A DNA stretch of 64,000 nt from Hevea brasiliensis (lineage: Eukaryota; Streptophyta; Magnoliopsida; Malpighiales; Euphorbiaceae), in NCBI RefSeq assembly GCF_030052815.1, contig NC_079505.1, positions 69,214,324 through 69,278,323 of the forward strand, written 5' to 3'. This document shows positions 48,201 through 60,067 of the stretch, piece after piece (the stretch's first letter is position 1; each line of letters opens with the position of its first letter). The notes beneath the pieces were generated by a model. The model was not told where the DNA came from, did no database searches, and was given only the letters and a program-made list of their open reading frames with translations. Position numbers and translations under genes: made by a program.

Positions 48201-51200
48201 CAAATATAAAAGTTTCAATTTCAGAAAAGATGACAAAATATTAATATTACAATTTTGATTATACAACCGCTCAACTAGTTCTATAGATACATATGAACAA
48301 TAATTTACATTAAAAGAAATTTATAGGGGTATAAAATATTATAACCGTAAAAGTTTCTAAAATTTCCTTCAACTGCAGCTATAGCAGCTCACTCTGTTGC
48401 TTTATCCTTCTCCCTATCTGTGACAGCAAGAAAAGTCATCACTGAGTAATTTACTCAGTGGTGCACAACAATAAATTCAAAAAAAATCACTAAAAATGAA
48501 ATCATTCATTGATAAGCAGAAATTTAAAAATTCTCGTAATCATAGTTCACAAAGCTGATGTTAATATTTTTAACAATAATTTATCAAAATAAATTGTAAA
48601 TAATAGTGTTGCCAATAATTACACAACTTAGGTCATGACACAAAATTTCAATATCAATGCCGTATTGTACACCATGACAAAGCAATCTACAACCTCACTA
48701 ATCAAAATTAATGAGAGAGGTGGCTAGCTAGCTATATTAGTACTCATCCAATCTCAACCTCAAACTGACAAGTCAAAGAAGGAGGAACATAATCAATCTC
48801 AACTCTATAGATGGTGGAGGAACACAATAATATTGTCATGCCAAGTGTGATTTCAGAATCTAATACAAATCATTTTATTCAAATAATTCAATTTCAAACA
48901 CTAGTCATATGTAATTCAAAATTTTTACTTATAAATTAGGCAACACAATATTTCTCAAATAGATTTCTCAAAACTATAACAATCACAAATTATTCACAAC
49001 ACACTTATTCAAATAAATTTTCTAGTAGAAAACTAGGAAGTCAAATTATTGTGTATAAACCTCTTTTGTTTGCCTTGACTTAGTCCACTCTTCCTCCTTT
49101 CTTGGAGGGCTCCTTTCTAACTGAAACACATAATTAAAGTGTTTTAATACCCTTCCAAACCATTTCTAATAATAAGTCCAACAATGATATTTTGCTTAAT
49201 ACGTCGCATAAGATTGGGTTCTTTGTATTTGAAGTTATTGTAGTTATTATTCACATTACTATTTACGTAAATTTTTCACTTTTTCATAATTAATAGGTAC
49301 ACAATTTATAATTCCATGCTAGTATCACATTTTGGGTTATAAACTTGTTGGCATTAGTTGCCAATTACAATTCATGTCTTCCTAGAAGTAATTTCAAATT
49401 TTCAGTTTTTGTCACCAATGTTTGCTATTCTATTGGACCAATCTACTCAAGTTATGGCATTTTTACCATAACTGGCCAGATTGGTCTGTCCAGAATTTCT
49501 GGGCAAATTTGGTTATGATAGTTTTGGTTAGCTAATTTTTGTTAGCAATTTGATTAGGTTATGGTCACAATTTTGATTTCTGTTCTTCATGAAAGTTGTT
49601 CTACTATGTCTAAGATTTCTATGGGTTCAAGAATCTGGTCATTTGGACCTCTCTACACAAAGTTATGGCCATTTGAACATGTACTATTCATTTGGTCAAT
49701 TCTGCCCAGAATCAAAGCACCAATTCCGGATTCAACCCAATTTTAGACCAACTTATGGTCAGTTTTTAGATAGGATTTCTTCATAAAAAAATGTAGCATT
49801 ATGACCCTAATTTCATCTCCAATTGGCCTCATACCAATTAGAGTAACACAATTCAACTTATATCCATATAAACTTGTTGGACTCATTGGTCCAAAATTCA
49901 GCCATCCCACATTCACAACTCATTCCAATTCCATTCATCAATTTACACTTATAAGCACACTAATTGACCATAATTGAGCATCACAACATCAATTGGTTAA
50001 CAATTCTCAAAAATCCCCAATTTCTTCCAAAACCCTAAACACCATAAACCCTAAATTTCCAAATGTTATAAGTCATGCAAATTCACTTCACTAATCACTT
50101 ACACTTACTCATTTAAGCTTTGGTTGCATATTTAATTTCATCAATTTCCATCAAACCCTAACCCCATCAAGTTGGCCAAAATTTTCTCCCTTCTCCAAAC
50201 ATGCATAATTTTTCAATTTTCTAAGTAATATCTACTTGCTCAACTTAATTTCTATAATTATAACTCAATTTAAACTAAGAGAGAGAGACTTACCTCAATT
50301 GAGTAAAATTGTGCCTTCAATTCTTCAAAATTTTCTTGGATTTCTCTCTTCAAATCTTCTTACCAAGGTTTAATTTAGGCTTTTCTACTAATTTGGTGGG
50401 AAGGTTATGGTGGGAGAGTGGGAATTCAAGCTTGAGTTTTGGTGAAAATGGAGGAAATTTGAGAGAGTGAGAGAGAGAAAGAGGGACAGCTAAATGGTGG
50501 AGAAGAAGACCCAATTTTTCTTTTTTATTTGCAATTTATTCTATTTATTCTTATCCACAATTGAGTTAATTAAATTATAAATTTTTATTATGTCATGCTT
50601 ACATAAGGATGATGTCATAATCACTTTAATTTTTTGAATTTTTCTTTTCCTTTTTCCTTTCTTTCATACACCTCTTCATTTTTAATCTATTTTTTATAAT
50701 TTTAATTTTCTACATTTTAATAGACATTTAGGCCAAGAGTCACCTCTAAAGGTGAATTGACTAAATTGCCCCTTATCGGTCTGATCAGTTTTTCTAATAG
50801 CACTAGGTTATTTCCTGAACTCTGATTCAATTATTTCAACTTGTTCTCTATTCTTTTCTGTGATTTTTCACATTATCATTAGTTTTGCAGTTATCCTTAG
50901 GCCTGAGGTGTCATAGGGTCCCACACGAAATTAAGGTAGCAACTGAACTCGCAGTCACTTCCCGATTCGATCACCCATCGCTGGGACCTTGACTCATTTA
51001 ACCGATTATGCTTTATTTTTCTTTTTTCCATTTCACTTTTATGTGACTTTTATTAATTTTTATTTATGGCTTTTCTAGATGACACATATATAGTTCTAGG
51101 CATCTTGACTGTCCGAACAGACACTAGTTACCGGAATAGTAGAATGTATAGACTACTTAGTATGGGGGTGTTACACTTAATGTGTGAGATAAGGCATCAA

Positions 51201-51716
51201 TATTGATTGAAGATGCTAGGGGTCTTGGGTTCTTAGAGTTTTGATTCATAGTCCTAATGTAAAAAGGTGGAGAGATTTTGCTAATTAAAGAGCATTAAAT
51301 TTATTACATCTTTTCTCCAAACTTTTACTAACTTTTTAAAATGTATTCTTAAAGATTTTGAAGGAGCAAAACAAACTTTACAAAGTATTTTAAAAAGGTT
51401 CACTTTTGCTAGCAGTAGTAAAAATATCAAGCTACTTTAACTTCAGGTTCTTAATGTTTTTTGGCATTTAAGATAGAAGCAAAGTAGCTAGCTACTTTTG
51501 AAAAATATTTAACTACTCTTAATTTGGCCTCAAATAATTCAAGCATACGCAAATGTTGCACGCTACTTTTGAAAGTAGTCAGCTACTTTCACACTCTGAT
51601 GTTTTTACTCTGCACAAAAATAAATAAATAAATAAATAATGGCTCATATTTTACCTTTTCAATGAGTCATTTTTCATGACTCTTGTGCCTAACGCGACTC
51701 TATTTCAAAAGTGTCT

Positions 51717-51724
51717 ATAAATAC
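51717..51724 (+). promoter_or_regulatory. TATA box of the copia-type LTR
   Basis: TATAAATA in the context GTGTCTATAAATACTATC, followed by a leader with CAAGCATAAAAGTC. It marks the U3/R side of the outer LTR. Confidence 0.55.
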
Positions 51725-52023
51725 TATCTTTTGACTCTTTTCTCAAGCATAAAAGTCATACATTTCAATAAGAGTTATTATAATAAAGTCCCTAAGAGTT
51801 TTTATTCTTGTTCTTGAACTTCATCTTGCTCATTTCTTGGCAAATCAATCTCTTTCACCTTTATTGCTCATTTCCTTGCAAATCAATCTCTCATCTATAT
51901 TGAGATTGTAAAGATTTTTTAAGCACTTTGGTGAAGGTTCAGGAAGAGTAAGTATATATGACACTTGTAAGGGTTGAACAAGCACCTATGAAGCTTATTA
52001 GTGTAAAAAGCTTTTCTCTTGCC

Positions 52024-52493
52024 TATGGGTGAACAAAATTCTATTAAAATAAAAAAAAAGTCAGCCCAACCAATTTCATTTAGAAATTAAGTTTGGTTTT
52101 TTTTTAGTAATTCGAATCTATTTTTTTATTTTAAGAAATTTTGCTATTCAATTTGATTTTATGAGAAAAATCATAAAATCAAAACAAATAGTTTTTTTAA
52201 TTAATTATTACTAGGTCTCAAATTAGAGTTAAAAATAGAAATACAATTGAAATTGAATATGAAATAAGTCTAAAATAAGTAAAAAAAAAAAAGTCCAAGA
52301 TGAAGCTCAAAATCAAATTGAATCAATCTGAACTAATTTGGTTTGGTTCAATTTGGTTTGTTGGAAATTTTAGTTTGCTTAGTTCGATTTAGTTTTGAAT
52401 TTTCTCTAATTTGATTAGGTTTGATTTGATTTGCTAAAAATTTTTAGTTTATTGATTTTTTTTTTCAATCAAATCGATCAATGCTCACATCTA
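52024..52493. mobile_element. hAT-type MITE with 8-bp target duplication
   Basis: A 470-bp element with ends TATGGGTGAACA and, as reverse complement of the right end, TAGATGTGAGCA. Both flanks are CTCTTGCC (52016-52023 and 52494-52501), a perfect 8-bp target duplication as made by hAT transposases. The interior has GGTTTGGTTCAATTTGGTTTG-like repeats common in such plant MITEs. No coding capacity. Confidence 0.82.
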
Positions 52494-52795
52494 CTCTTGC
52501 CTTTGAAAAAGGAACATTAGTGAGAGAAAATCTCAAAAGAGTTTTTGGAGTAGTAGATGTAAGCTAAAGAGAACTAAACCGCTCTAAAATCCCTAGTTTT
52601 TGCTTTCCTTACTCTTCCCTCTTTACTTATTGCACTTTAATTTATTATTATGGTATCTATATGTGTTGGGTTATTTGAAAAGGTTTTATGTATGCTTTGA
52701 GGTTAAACGAAGTTGTTACATAAAGATTTAAGTGGAGTTGTGTTGAATTGCAATTATAATTATCTTCTTAGTTCCTTTTCTAACTTATATTGCCA

Positions 52796-53714
52796 TATAA
52801 AGTATAAAGGGCAAATGTGTATGTTTTTGTGTGTGTGTGTATACACATAATTATTCTTTTTAAGATAATTAATAAGAACTCATATTTTCTTTTAATATCA
52901 AGTGTGCTACAAAAATAAAAAGTAGTACAAATTATAAGATACTGAGAGCAAAATTATATTTTTAATTAAAAAAAAAAACATGTTATTGACACACTAAATT
53001 AATCTTGACCAATTTGAGTGCGTCAAAAACATGTGGCCTTTACACGTGTATTGGATTTGCAAGCATGCCAGGAATGCTAAGATCCTTAGTGTGAATGTGC
53101 TAATCTGACTTTTAATTTGAACGATTGTGAAGTGGGAAACAAATGGCATAATTTTGTCTTGAGTTCCTTCACTCCATTAGGATGTACTTCGTCAAGATTC
53201 CACCTATTGCAAATCTGAATTGAAAGTGATCGATTCTTGGAAAATTAAAAGAATGTTGGTGCATAAAAAGTAAAGGTTGTGATTAAAAAATAAAGACTAT
53301 TCATTGTTGCAAATGTAAAAGATTGCATTTGGAAAGTAAAATCTATGCTGAAAAATGTAAATAGTGTACTCTTGGAAAAGTAAAGTTCTTGCAGTGAAAT
53401 TGTAAAAAAATGTGCAAAAGAGTAACTGAGTTTTGAAAACCAAAGAATTGATTGTTGAAATTGAAACGTTTGCAAGAGCACTAAACTGAAATTAAAATTG
53501 ATTGCTGAAATTGAAATATGTGTAAGAAATTATAGACTGAAATTGAAATATTTGCAAGAGTTATACTTTGAAATTAAAATTTGATTGCTAAAAACTAAAG
53601 TGCAAGAAATTGTAAATCAAGCAATGAATTGAAATTGAAAATTGACATATGTGTAGGAATTGTAAATTGAGTCTTGAGAACTAAAGAACTGATTGCAAAA
53701 ATGTAAAGTGTAAT
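52796..53714. other. AT-rich stretch with quasi-repeats
   Basis: From about 53220 to 53710 the sequence cycles through phrases such as GAAATTGAAATATGTGTAAG, GCAAGAGTT and TTGATTGCTGAAATTG at irregular 40-60 bp spacing. This looks like a decayed minisatellite. No gene is supported. Confidence 0.5.
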
Positions 53715-54119
53715 TGACGCGGTGTGGAAATCAAGACTAAATCCAAAGATTTGCATTTCCCATATTTCACAAAAAATTTTAGTTTTAAATGGATTCTTTA
53801 ACTTCCCTATATAACTTTTATTTATATTTCTTAATTTATTTAAGACTCTAAAATATTATTCTTATTTAGATTAAGACTTTTTAATTTATTCCTACTTAGA
53901 TTATGATTTAAAACTCTATAAATACCCCATCTACTCTCGTTATGTAGAAATTTTTTAATTTATTCAATTTAGTTTTCTTCTTCATAAAACTATATTTGCG
54001 TTATTTTATCCTTAGATTCTAGACCGAATCTTATTTATTTTAAGGTCTTGGATTAGGTCTTATTTATTTTCAAGAGTTTTATTATGTGTCGATCCTTTTT
54101 CACACTACATACTACGTCA
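53715..54119 (+). repeat. LTR (405 bp) of a fragmentary retrotransposon
   Basis: It starts TGACGCGGTGTGG and ends ACTACGTCA two bases before a PBS. A TATA box (TATAAATA) lies at 53917-53924. The partner LTR is not in the window. Confidence 0.65.
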
Positions 54120-54121
54120 AG

Positions 54122-54133
54122 TGGTATCAGAGC
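54122..54133 (+). other. Primer binding site for tRNA-iMet
   Basis: A perfect TGGTATCAGAGC two bases after the LTR. It fixes the orientation of the fragment as plus strand. Confidence 0.9.
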
Positions 54134-54154
54134 AGCGATTTCACCCTCATTACG

Positions 54155-54976
54155 ATGGCCAATACTGGTGGTAATGATAGCAAACAATCTTGTGACGTTG
54201 ATCAAGGGTTACAAGTTGTTTTTCTAGCAATCAAAGAACATACCACATCTTTTTGCAACACAAGGCATCAATTGCAAGAGATTCAAGAGAATTGCATGTT
54301 GTATTCAGAGTTCGTGGTGTTGAGAAGAGAAACCGTAGCTTGAATTAAGCTAAAGGAGCTAACCACAATAGAGTCAATTATGAATCTGTTATCTTTAATT
54401 CTAGAAAAACACTTGTTACTAATGATAAATATATAAGAAGTGGTATTTAGTAATTGTGCACTTCAACAGAAATAAGAATTATGAAGGAGGAAACCAAGTT
54501 TGTTGAGACATCAAAGGATGTTAAAGATTTGAAACAAGAACAAAGAGATAAACCTATATCAGAAAAATAACTTGAAGTTGAAGATTATAAACTTAAAGGA
54601 TTTCAATTATGATTATATATTCTTTAATTCTAGAAAAACACTTGTTACTAATGATAAATATAGAAAAAGTAGTGTTTAGGAATTGTGTACTTCAACATAA
54701 ATAAGAATATGGAGGAGGAAACCGAGTTTGTTGAGACATCAACTGATGTTAAAGATTTGGAGCAAGAACAAAGAGATCAACCTATATCAGAAAAACAAAT
54801 TGAAGTTGAAGATCCTAAACTTAAAGGATTTAAACTTGAAGAATCTAAAACTTTGATTGTATTGTATTTTGCTATGGTGGATGATGAAGAGTTCAAGTTG
54901 AAATTTCTTGAACAATCTATTCTAGAGAAAGAAGTTGAGATTAATGAGATAAAGAAAAAGGAACTTGAACAAATCA
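54155..54976 (+). pseudogene. Gag-like leader fragment, truncated
   Basis: The ATG after the PBS opens a 62-codon frame (MANTGGNDSKQSCDVDQGLQ...), where retroelements start gag. A second frame at 54685-54999 is rich in glutamate and lysine. No capsid, zinc knuckle or enzyme domain is seen, so the element may be non-autonomous or cut by the LTR inserted at 54977. Confidence 0.45.
54392..54845 (+). repeat. 229-bp tandem duplication
   Basis: Both units start with TCTTTAATTCTAGAAAAACA and carry matching blocks such as GTTTGTTGAGACATCAA and CAAGAACAAAGAGAT. The second unit keeps an open glutamate-rich frame where the first has a TAA. Confidence 0.85.
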
Positions 54977-55695
54977 TGTCACACCTTACCCCTCTGTAAG
55001 GTATAACATGATCTCGTAGTATACCTAATGAACTATCGAACTTTGCCTACCGATAACCCATTAAATATACTACAAGAAATTTTAAAACAATTTCATTTCA
55101 TTATTAAATGTAAAATAATGATAAAAGAATTATTAAAGTGTCTTTGAGTTAGGTATATGACATTAAATTTATTTAGAAATAGTTTAGCATTTTTAAAATT
55201 TTACAGAAATTTTACGTGGTGACGGCTAAAACTATGTAAAACCAGTTCTTCTAAACCTGTTAAAAATCACCTATAACAATTATTATACCTAAATTTAAAA
55301 TCAACTCATAATCAAGAATAATATTCTTGCACCAATCACAATTCAAAAGAAATTTTAAACATTTGTGTTCATTAGAATTAAAGGAATTAATATTACAAAA
55401 ATTTACATTTAAATACAGTCTCAAATAATATTACAAAACTTCTTATATAACTGCTCAACTATCTTAAACATAGGTACAAATAGCTACAATTACATCAAAA
55501 TAACTTTACAAAGGGTATACATAATATATATACCCAAGGACAATCCCAAAATGATGCTTCAAAGACAATCCCAAAATGCTGCTCCAAAGACAATCACTCT
55601 GTAGTCTTCTCTTTTCCCCTACCTATGACAGCATAAAGGAGCTATCGCTGAGCATAACACTCAATGGTACATAACTAATAATTTAAAACTCAAAG

Positions 55696-58600
55696 TGTAA
55701 CACCCCTATATGCATAGCCTGGTATATTTCACTGTTCTGGTGACCGATATCGGTCTGGACAATTAAGAGGATTAGAACTATGTTAAAACACCTAGAAAAG
55801 CCCTGAACAAAAATAAATAGTGCTGACTAGAAGGTTAAGTATAAATAAGAAAAACAATGCATAAAAAGTTAAATGAGCCGATAGTCACAGCGATGAGTAA
55901 CCTTACCGAGAAGTGACTACGAGGTCAATCCTAACTCCAATTTTGAACAGGAAATTGTGACACCGCGAACCTAGTGGACTATTACGAACCTAGTGGAAAA
56001 GAGAAAATCACAGAAAAGAGCTGATAAGTAGGTCAAATAATTAGGTCAGGGCTCCAGAAGAAATGCCAAATTATTTGCAAACCGGATCAAACCGGCGAGG
56101 GGCAAATTGGTCAACTCACCCCTAGAGGTAATTCCTGACCTAGCTGTTCAATAAAATATGAGAAATGAAAATTTTGAAGTATATATTTAAATTGAAAAAG
56201 TATGAAGAAAATAAAGGAAAAGAAAAGGAAATTAAAATAAGAATTATGACATCACTAGTGTGACCTAAGCATGACTTAATAATTTTATATTTTCTAATTA
56301 TGACAATTATGGGATAATGACATAAAATGATAAGAAAAGAAAAAAAAATTACATCTCCATTTCTTCTTCCTAGTGCCGTCTCCCACACCTCTCTCTTCTC
56401 TCCCATCTTTCTCTCATAAACCACCATTAAAGCTCATTTGGAGCTTGATTAAACACCAAACTTAGCCCTAATTTCCCAACTCACTTAATTAAACCTTGCC
56501 CTTGCAACTTGAAAAGAAGATTGAAGAAGGAAAAGGAAGAAGAAATTGAAGAAATTAGAGCTTGAGAAATTGAAGAAAGAGGTTAGTAGTGAATTTCAAT
56601 TTCTCTCTTTAAATTTATGCACATATAATTGAATTAACTTAGGAATTGTGTAAAAATCAAACAAAAATGTTGGATTAATTAAATTGAAAAAGTATGAAGA
56701 AAATAAAGGAAAAGAAAAGGAAATTAAAATAAGAACTATGACATCACTAGTGTGACCTAAGCATGACTTAATAATTTTATATTTTCTAATTATGACAATT
56801 ATGGGATAATGACATAAAATGACAAGAAAAGAAAAAAAAAATTACATCTCCATTTCTTCTTCCTAGTGCCGTCTCCCACACCTCTCTCTTCTCTCCCATC
56901 TTTCTCTCACAAACCACCATTAAAGGTCATTTGGAGCTTGATTAAACACCAAACTTAGCCCTAATTTCCCAACTCACTTAATTAAACCTTGCCCTTGCAA
57001 CTTGAAAAGAAGATTGAAGAAGGAAAAGGAAGAAGAAATTGAAGAAATCAGAGCTTGAGAAATTGAAGAAAGAGGTTAGTAGTGAATTTCAATTTCTCTC
57101 TTTAAATTCATGCACATATAATTGAATTAACTTAGGAATTGTGTAAAAATCAAACAAAAATATTGGATTAAGGGACTAATGGAATTTCGGCCAACATTAG
57201 AAGGGGTAGGGTTTAATGGATTTTGAGAGAATTAAAAGTGTAATTAAGCTTAATTTAGTGTTTAGATAGTGTTTATACACTTTAATTGCAAGAATTTAAT
57301 CAAGTAGAAAAATTAGGGTTCTTGACCCTTAGGATTTAGGGGGGAAATTTGAGAATTTAGTAAATTGATTTACTTTGACCTAAGTGAGGTTTAAAATGGT
57401 TAAATGATGTAATTTAAAATGTGTTGAATGATGAGAAGTTAAGTCAAATTCGGATTGGTGAGGGGTCACTACTGGACAGCCTGACCTAGGTCCATTTCAG
57501 GGACCAAAACTGAAATTTTACCAACCCAATTGGTGTGAGGCCAATTGGGAATAAAATTAGACACATAAAGACACAATTTTCATTAAGAAACCATGCCCAG
57601 AAAATGACATTTATATAGTGAACAATTAGGTCAAATTCGGATAATGTGCACTGCTACTGTTGTTTGTTCATTTGTCCATAACTTGGCCTAGGCAGGTCCA
57701 AATGACCTTATTTTTATGGCATTGGAAAGGTATGACATAACACTACAACTTTCATGCAGAATACCAACCCAAATTCTGCCCATAACCAAATAAAATTGCC
57801 ACCCAAAGTTAGTTGTCCAAAACTGCCAGAACCTAAATAAGCCCAGAAATTATGGGTAACACCAATCCGGCCAGCCTTAGTAAAATGATCATATCTTGGC
57901 CTAAAAAACTCCAAATGGAGTGATTCAAAAGGAAATTAAAGATAAGACAATAAGGAACCACTTTGATGAAGGATACTTAGCCAAATTTCCACAATAACCA
58001 AACCAATGGAATAATGCAAAACAAGGGATCAAAACTGAAAAATAGCAATTTCTCTTAGGAGAGTTAGAAATTGAAATGACAATCAAGACCAACAAATTTG
58101 ACACTCAAAATATGGTATGTGGGTGTAATTGGAATTCACATACCTATTAAGCATGAGAAAGTCAATATTTTGACTTGAATAGTGCCATGAATAGTAACCC
58201 CGAAATACAAATTTCAAAGAACGTTAATTTAAGCATATTAGGATTAGAATTCAGTAGACATGAATTATTTATTGGATTTATTATAAGTTATGATACTGAA
58301 ACACTGTAAATTGTGTGTTTCAATTGAAAAAGAGACTGGAAAGGGATCTTCAAGAAAAAAATCGAAATTTGGATTAAACTAGTCAACAAAGAGGTTTGTG
58401 CACAACTAGTATTTTTATTGGTTATGTTTCTTCATATGTCTTTTGACTAAATGATTTCATTTCTTATTGTATTATGTTTATCAAATATTGAATTTATCTC
58501 AACAATTATTGAAATGTGTTATGGTATGAATGAGTTTAGTTTTAGAAAATGAAATTAGTTATGATTTTATTTTGTCATGAATTGAATAAAGTTATCTTTG

Positions 58601-60067
58601 GAAAAATTTTGATTGAAACATACTTGACATGGGAATGGATAAAATTTGTTTTGAATTGTGATGAGCATAAAAATTTTTTGATATTGGAATTGACATTAAA
58701 TTGAATTGTGTTGTGATTTATGCTCACAAAAAGGATAAAGAGATTCATGATATTGTTTTATATCTCACTATAGATGCTTGACTAAGTTATTACCCGTCTC
58801 TCTCATTTGTTGAGGAGACAATGGAGTTAGCTTTGTTTTATTTTGAATACCATGGTATGTGCACAGGCTTAGATTCTCCTCTTATTAGAGGTTAGATCTA
58901 AGTTTTTCATTGGCCCTTTCGGAAGTTGCATTATTCTGGTGTGTACTGTGCACGATTATTCGACCTCCCCGACCATAGGGAGTTAGAATCGCCCCGAAGA
59001 TGGCCCTAATGGATTAGTCTTGCATAGTTAGTGAGATAAATAATGAGTTTTGAACAGTAAGAATTATGATTTCAAATGGGATTTATGCATAATTGATTTT
59101 ATTGGAATTAAAATTTGTTTCCATAAATTACTGGAATTACTTTAAATGTTCAGTTATGATTTGATAAATTGCATTCTTGAGCAGAGTCATTTTAACAAAT
59201 GATTTATTTTATTAGCAACGAATATTTTGATTTTTGAAATTTTGATTGAATTTCAAGATTTCCAAATTCTTTGCTAAAATTTTGGTAAGGTATTGTATAT
59301 TATGTTTTAAATCATGGTTGTGCACCACTGAGTTCACCACTCAACGATAGCTTTGTATACTGTCGCAGGTGAAAGTAGAGATAGAGCAGCCGAGTGAGAT
59401 TTCCGATAGCTACACCTTGAAGACTCATTGGGATTAACTTCAACTATATTAGAGGTATACCCTTGTATATTAGATTTTGATGTATGTCTGTAATTATATG
59501 TATGTAAATTGGTTGAGCAGTTATACAAGAACTTTTGTAATATTATTTTGGGTATGTAATTAAAATGCAAATTATTGTAATATTCAAATTTCTTTCTGAG
59601 TTTTGTAATCAATGTAAATAATTAAATTTTTGTATTTTGTGAATGAGAAATTATTCTTTTTTTGAAATGAGATGCTTCGAATTGCAGTTGATTTTGAGTT
59701 GAGCTTTCTTGTATGAGATTGTGAGATGAAATGGATTTGTATTGGAGTTATGGTTGAGTAAAAATATTAGAAGTGTGTTTGTTTTCAGGTTTTGAAGAAC
59801 TATTTTTTCAAAATATAGTCGGTACTCTGCCGAAGTTTTTGTAAAAATTGCAGTAGTTTTAAATATCCAAAATTTTGATTTATGACTTAATATCGATTAA
59901 AAGTTTTGATATTTGTGAAAAAAATTTACCCACCAACTTAAAAATGTATAGAAATTGTTTTAAAATCTTTGTAGTATATTTAATGGGTTACCGGTAGGGG
60001 AAATACGGTAATTCGTTAGGTGTACTACGCGATCATGTTATGCCTTACAGAGGAATAGAGTGTGACA
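55696..60067 (+). mobile_element. Solo long LTR with perfect CAAAG target duplication
   Basis: It runs from TGTAACACCCCTAT to GAGTGTGACA (4372 bp), flanked by CAAAG at 55691-55695 and 60068-60072. Its length is inflated by a 492-bp tandem duplication. A hairpin lies at 59329-59348 and modules near 57675 and 57886. No coding region. Confidence 0.93.
56191..57174 (+). repeat. 492-bp tandem duplication in the solo LTR
   Basis: Two copies (56191-56682 and 56683-57174) match except for about seven substitutions and one small indel, so the duplication is recent compared with the LTR. Each copy holds the pyrimidine-rich leader and a GAGGTTAGTAGTG segment, so the promoter-proximal region is doubled. 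Confidence 0.9.

Larger units (their letters stand above)
35905..51175 (-). mobile_element. Tekay/Del-type chromovirus, complete structure, coding-dead
   Basis: It has two long LTRs (35905-39337 and 44199-51175, the latter interrupted) around a 4.9-kb internal region read on the minus strand: PBS, gag with zinc knuckle, protease, RT, RNase H, integrase, chromodomain, polypurine tract. LTRs above 3 kb, the iMet PBS and the chromodomain type (VKVLWNHHSGQEATWE) fit the Tekay/Del clade. The target duplication is CCTAA (35900-35904) against CTTAA (51176-51180), one mismatch. All coding segments carry stops or frame changes. Confidence 0.92.
44199..51175 (-). repeat. 5' LTR of the Tekay-type element, split by a solo LTR
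   Basis: The parts 44199-44539 and 48147-51175 align with the left LTR in order; without the insert the length is about 3.37 kb against 3.43 kb. A palindrome CACTGAGTAATTTACTCAGTG at about 48440-48460 is the hairpin seen in its partner. Confidence 0.92.
35744..52795 (+). mobile_element. Probable copia-type solo LTR, split by later insertions
   Basis: The left part (35744-35904) starts TGCTAACTCAATGCTC and contains TTTTGATGATAACAAAC, a phrase I associate with copia-type LTR starts. The right part resumes after the Tekay element (51181) with CAAGCTACTTTAAC-type U3 repeats, a TATA box at 51717 and a leader, ending TTGCCA at 52795. Flanks TATTA (35739-35743) and TATAA (52796-52800) agree in four of five bases. 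Without insertions it would be about 1.3 kb. It holds the Tekay-type element and the hAT MITE. Confidence 0.5.
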
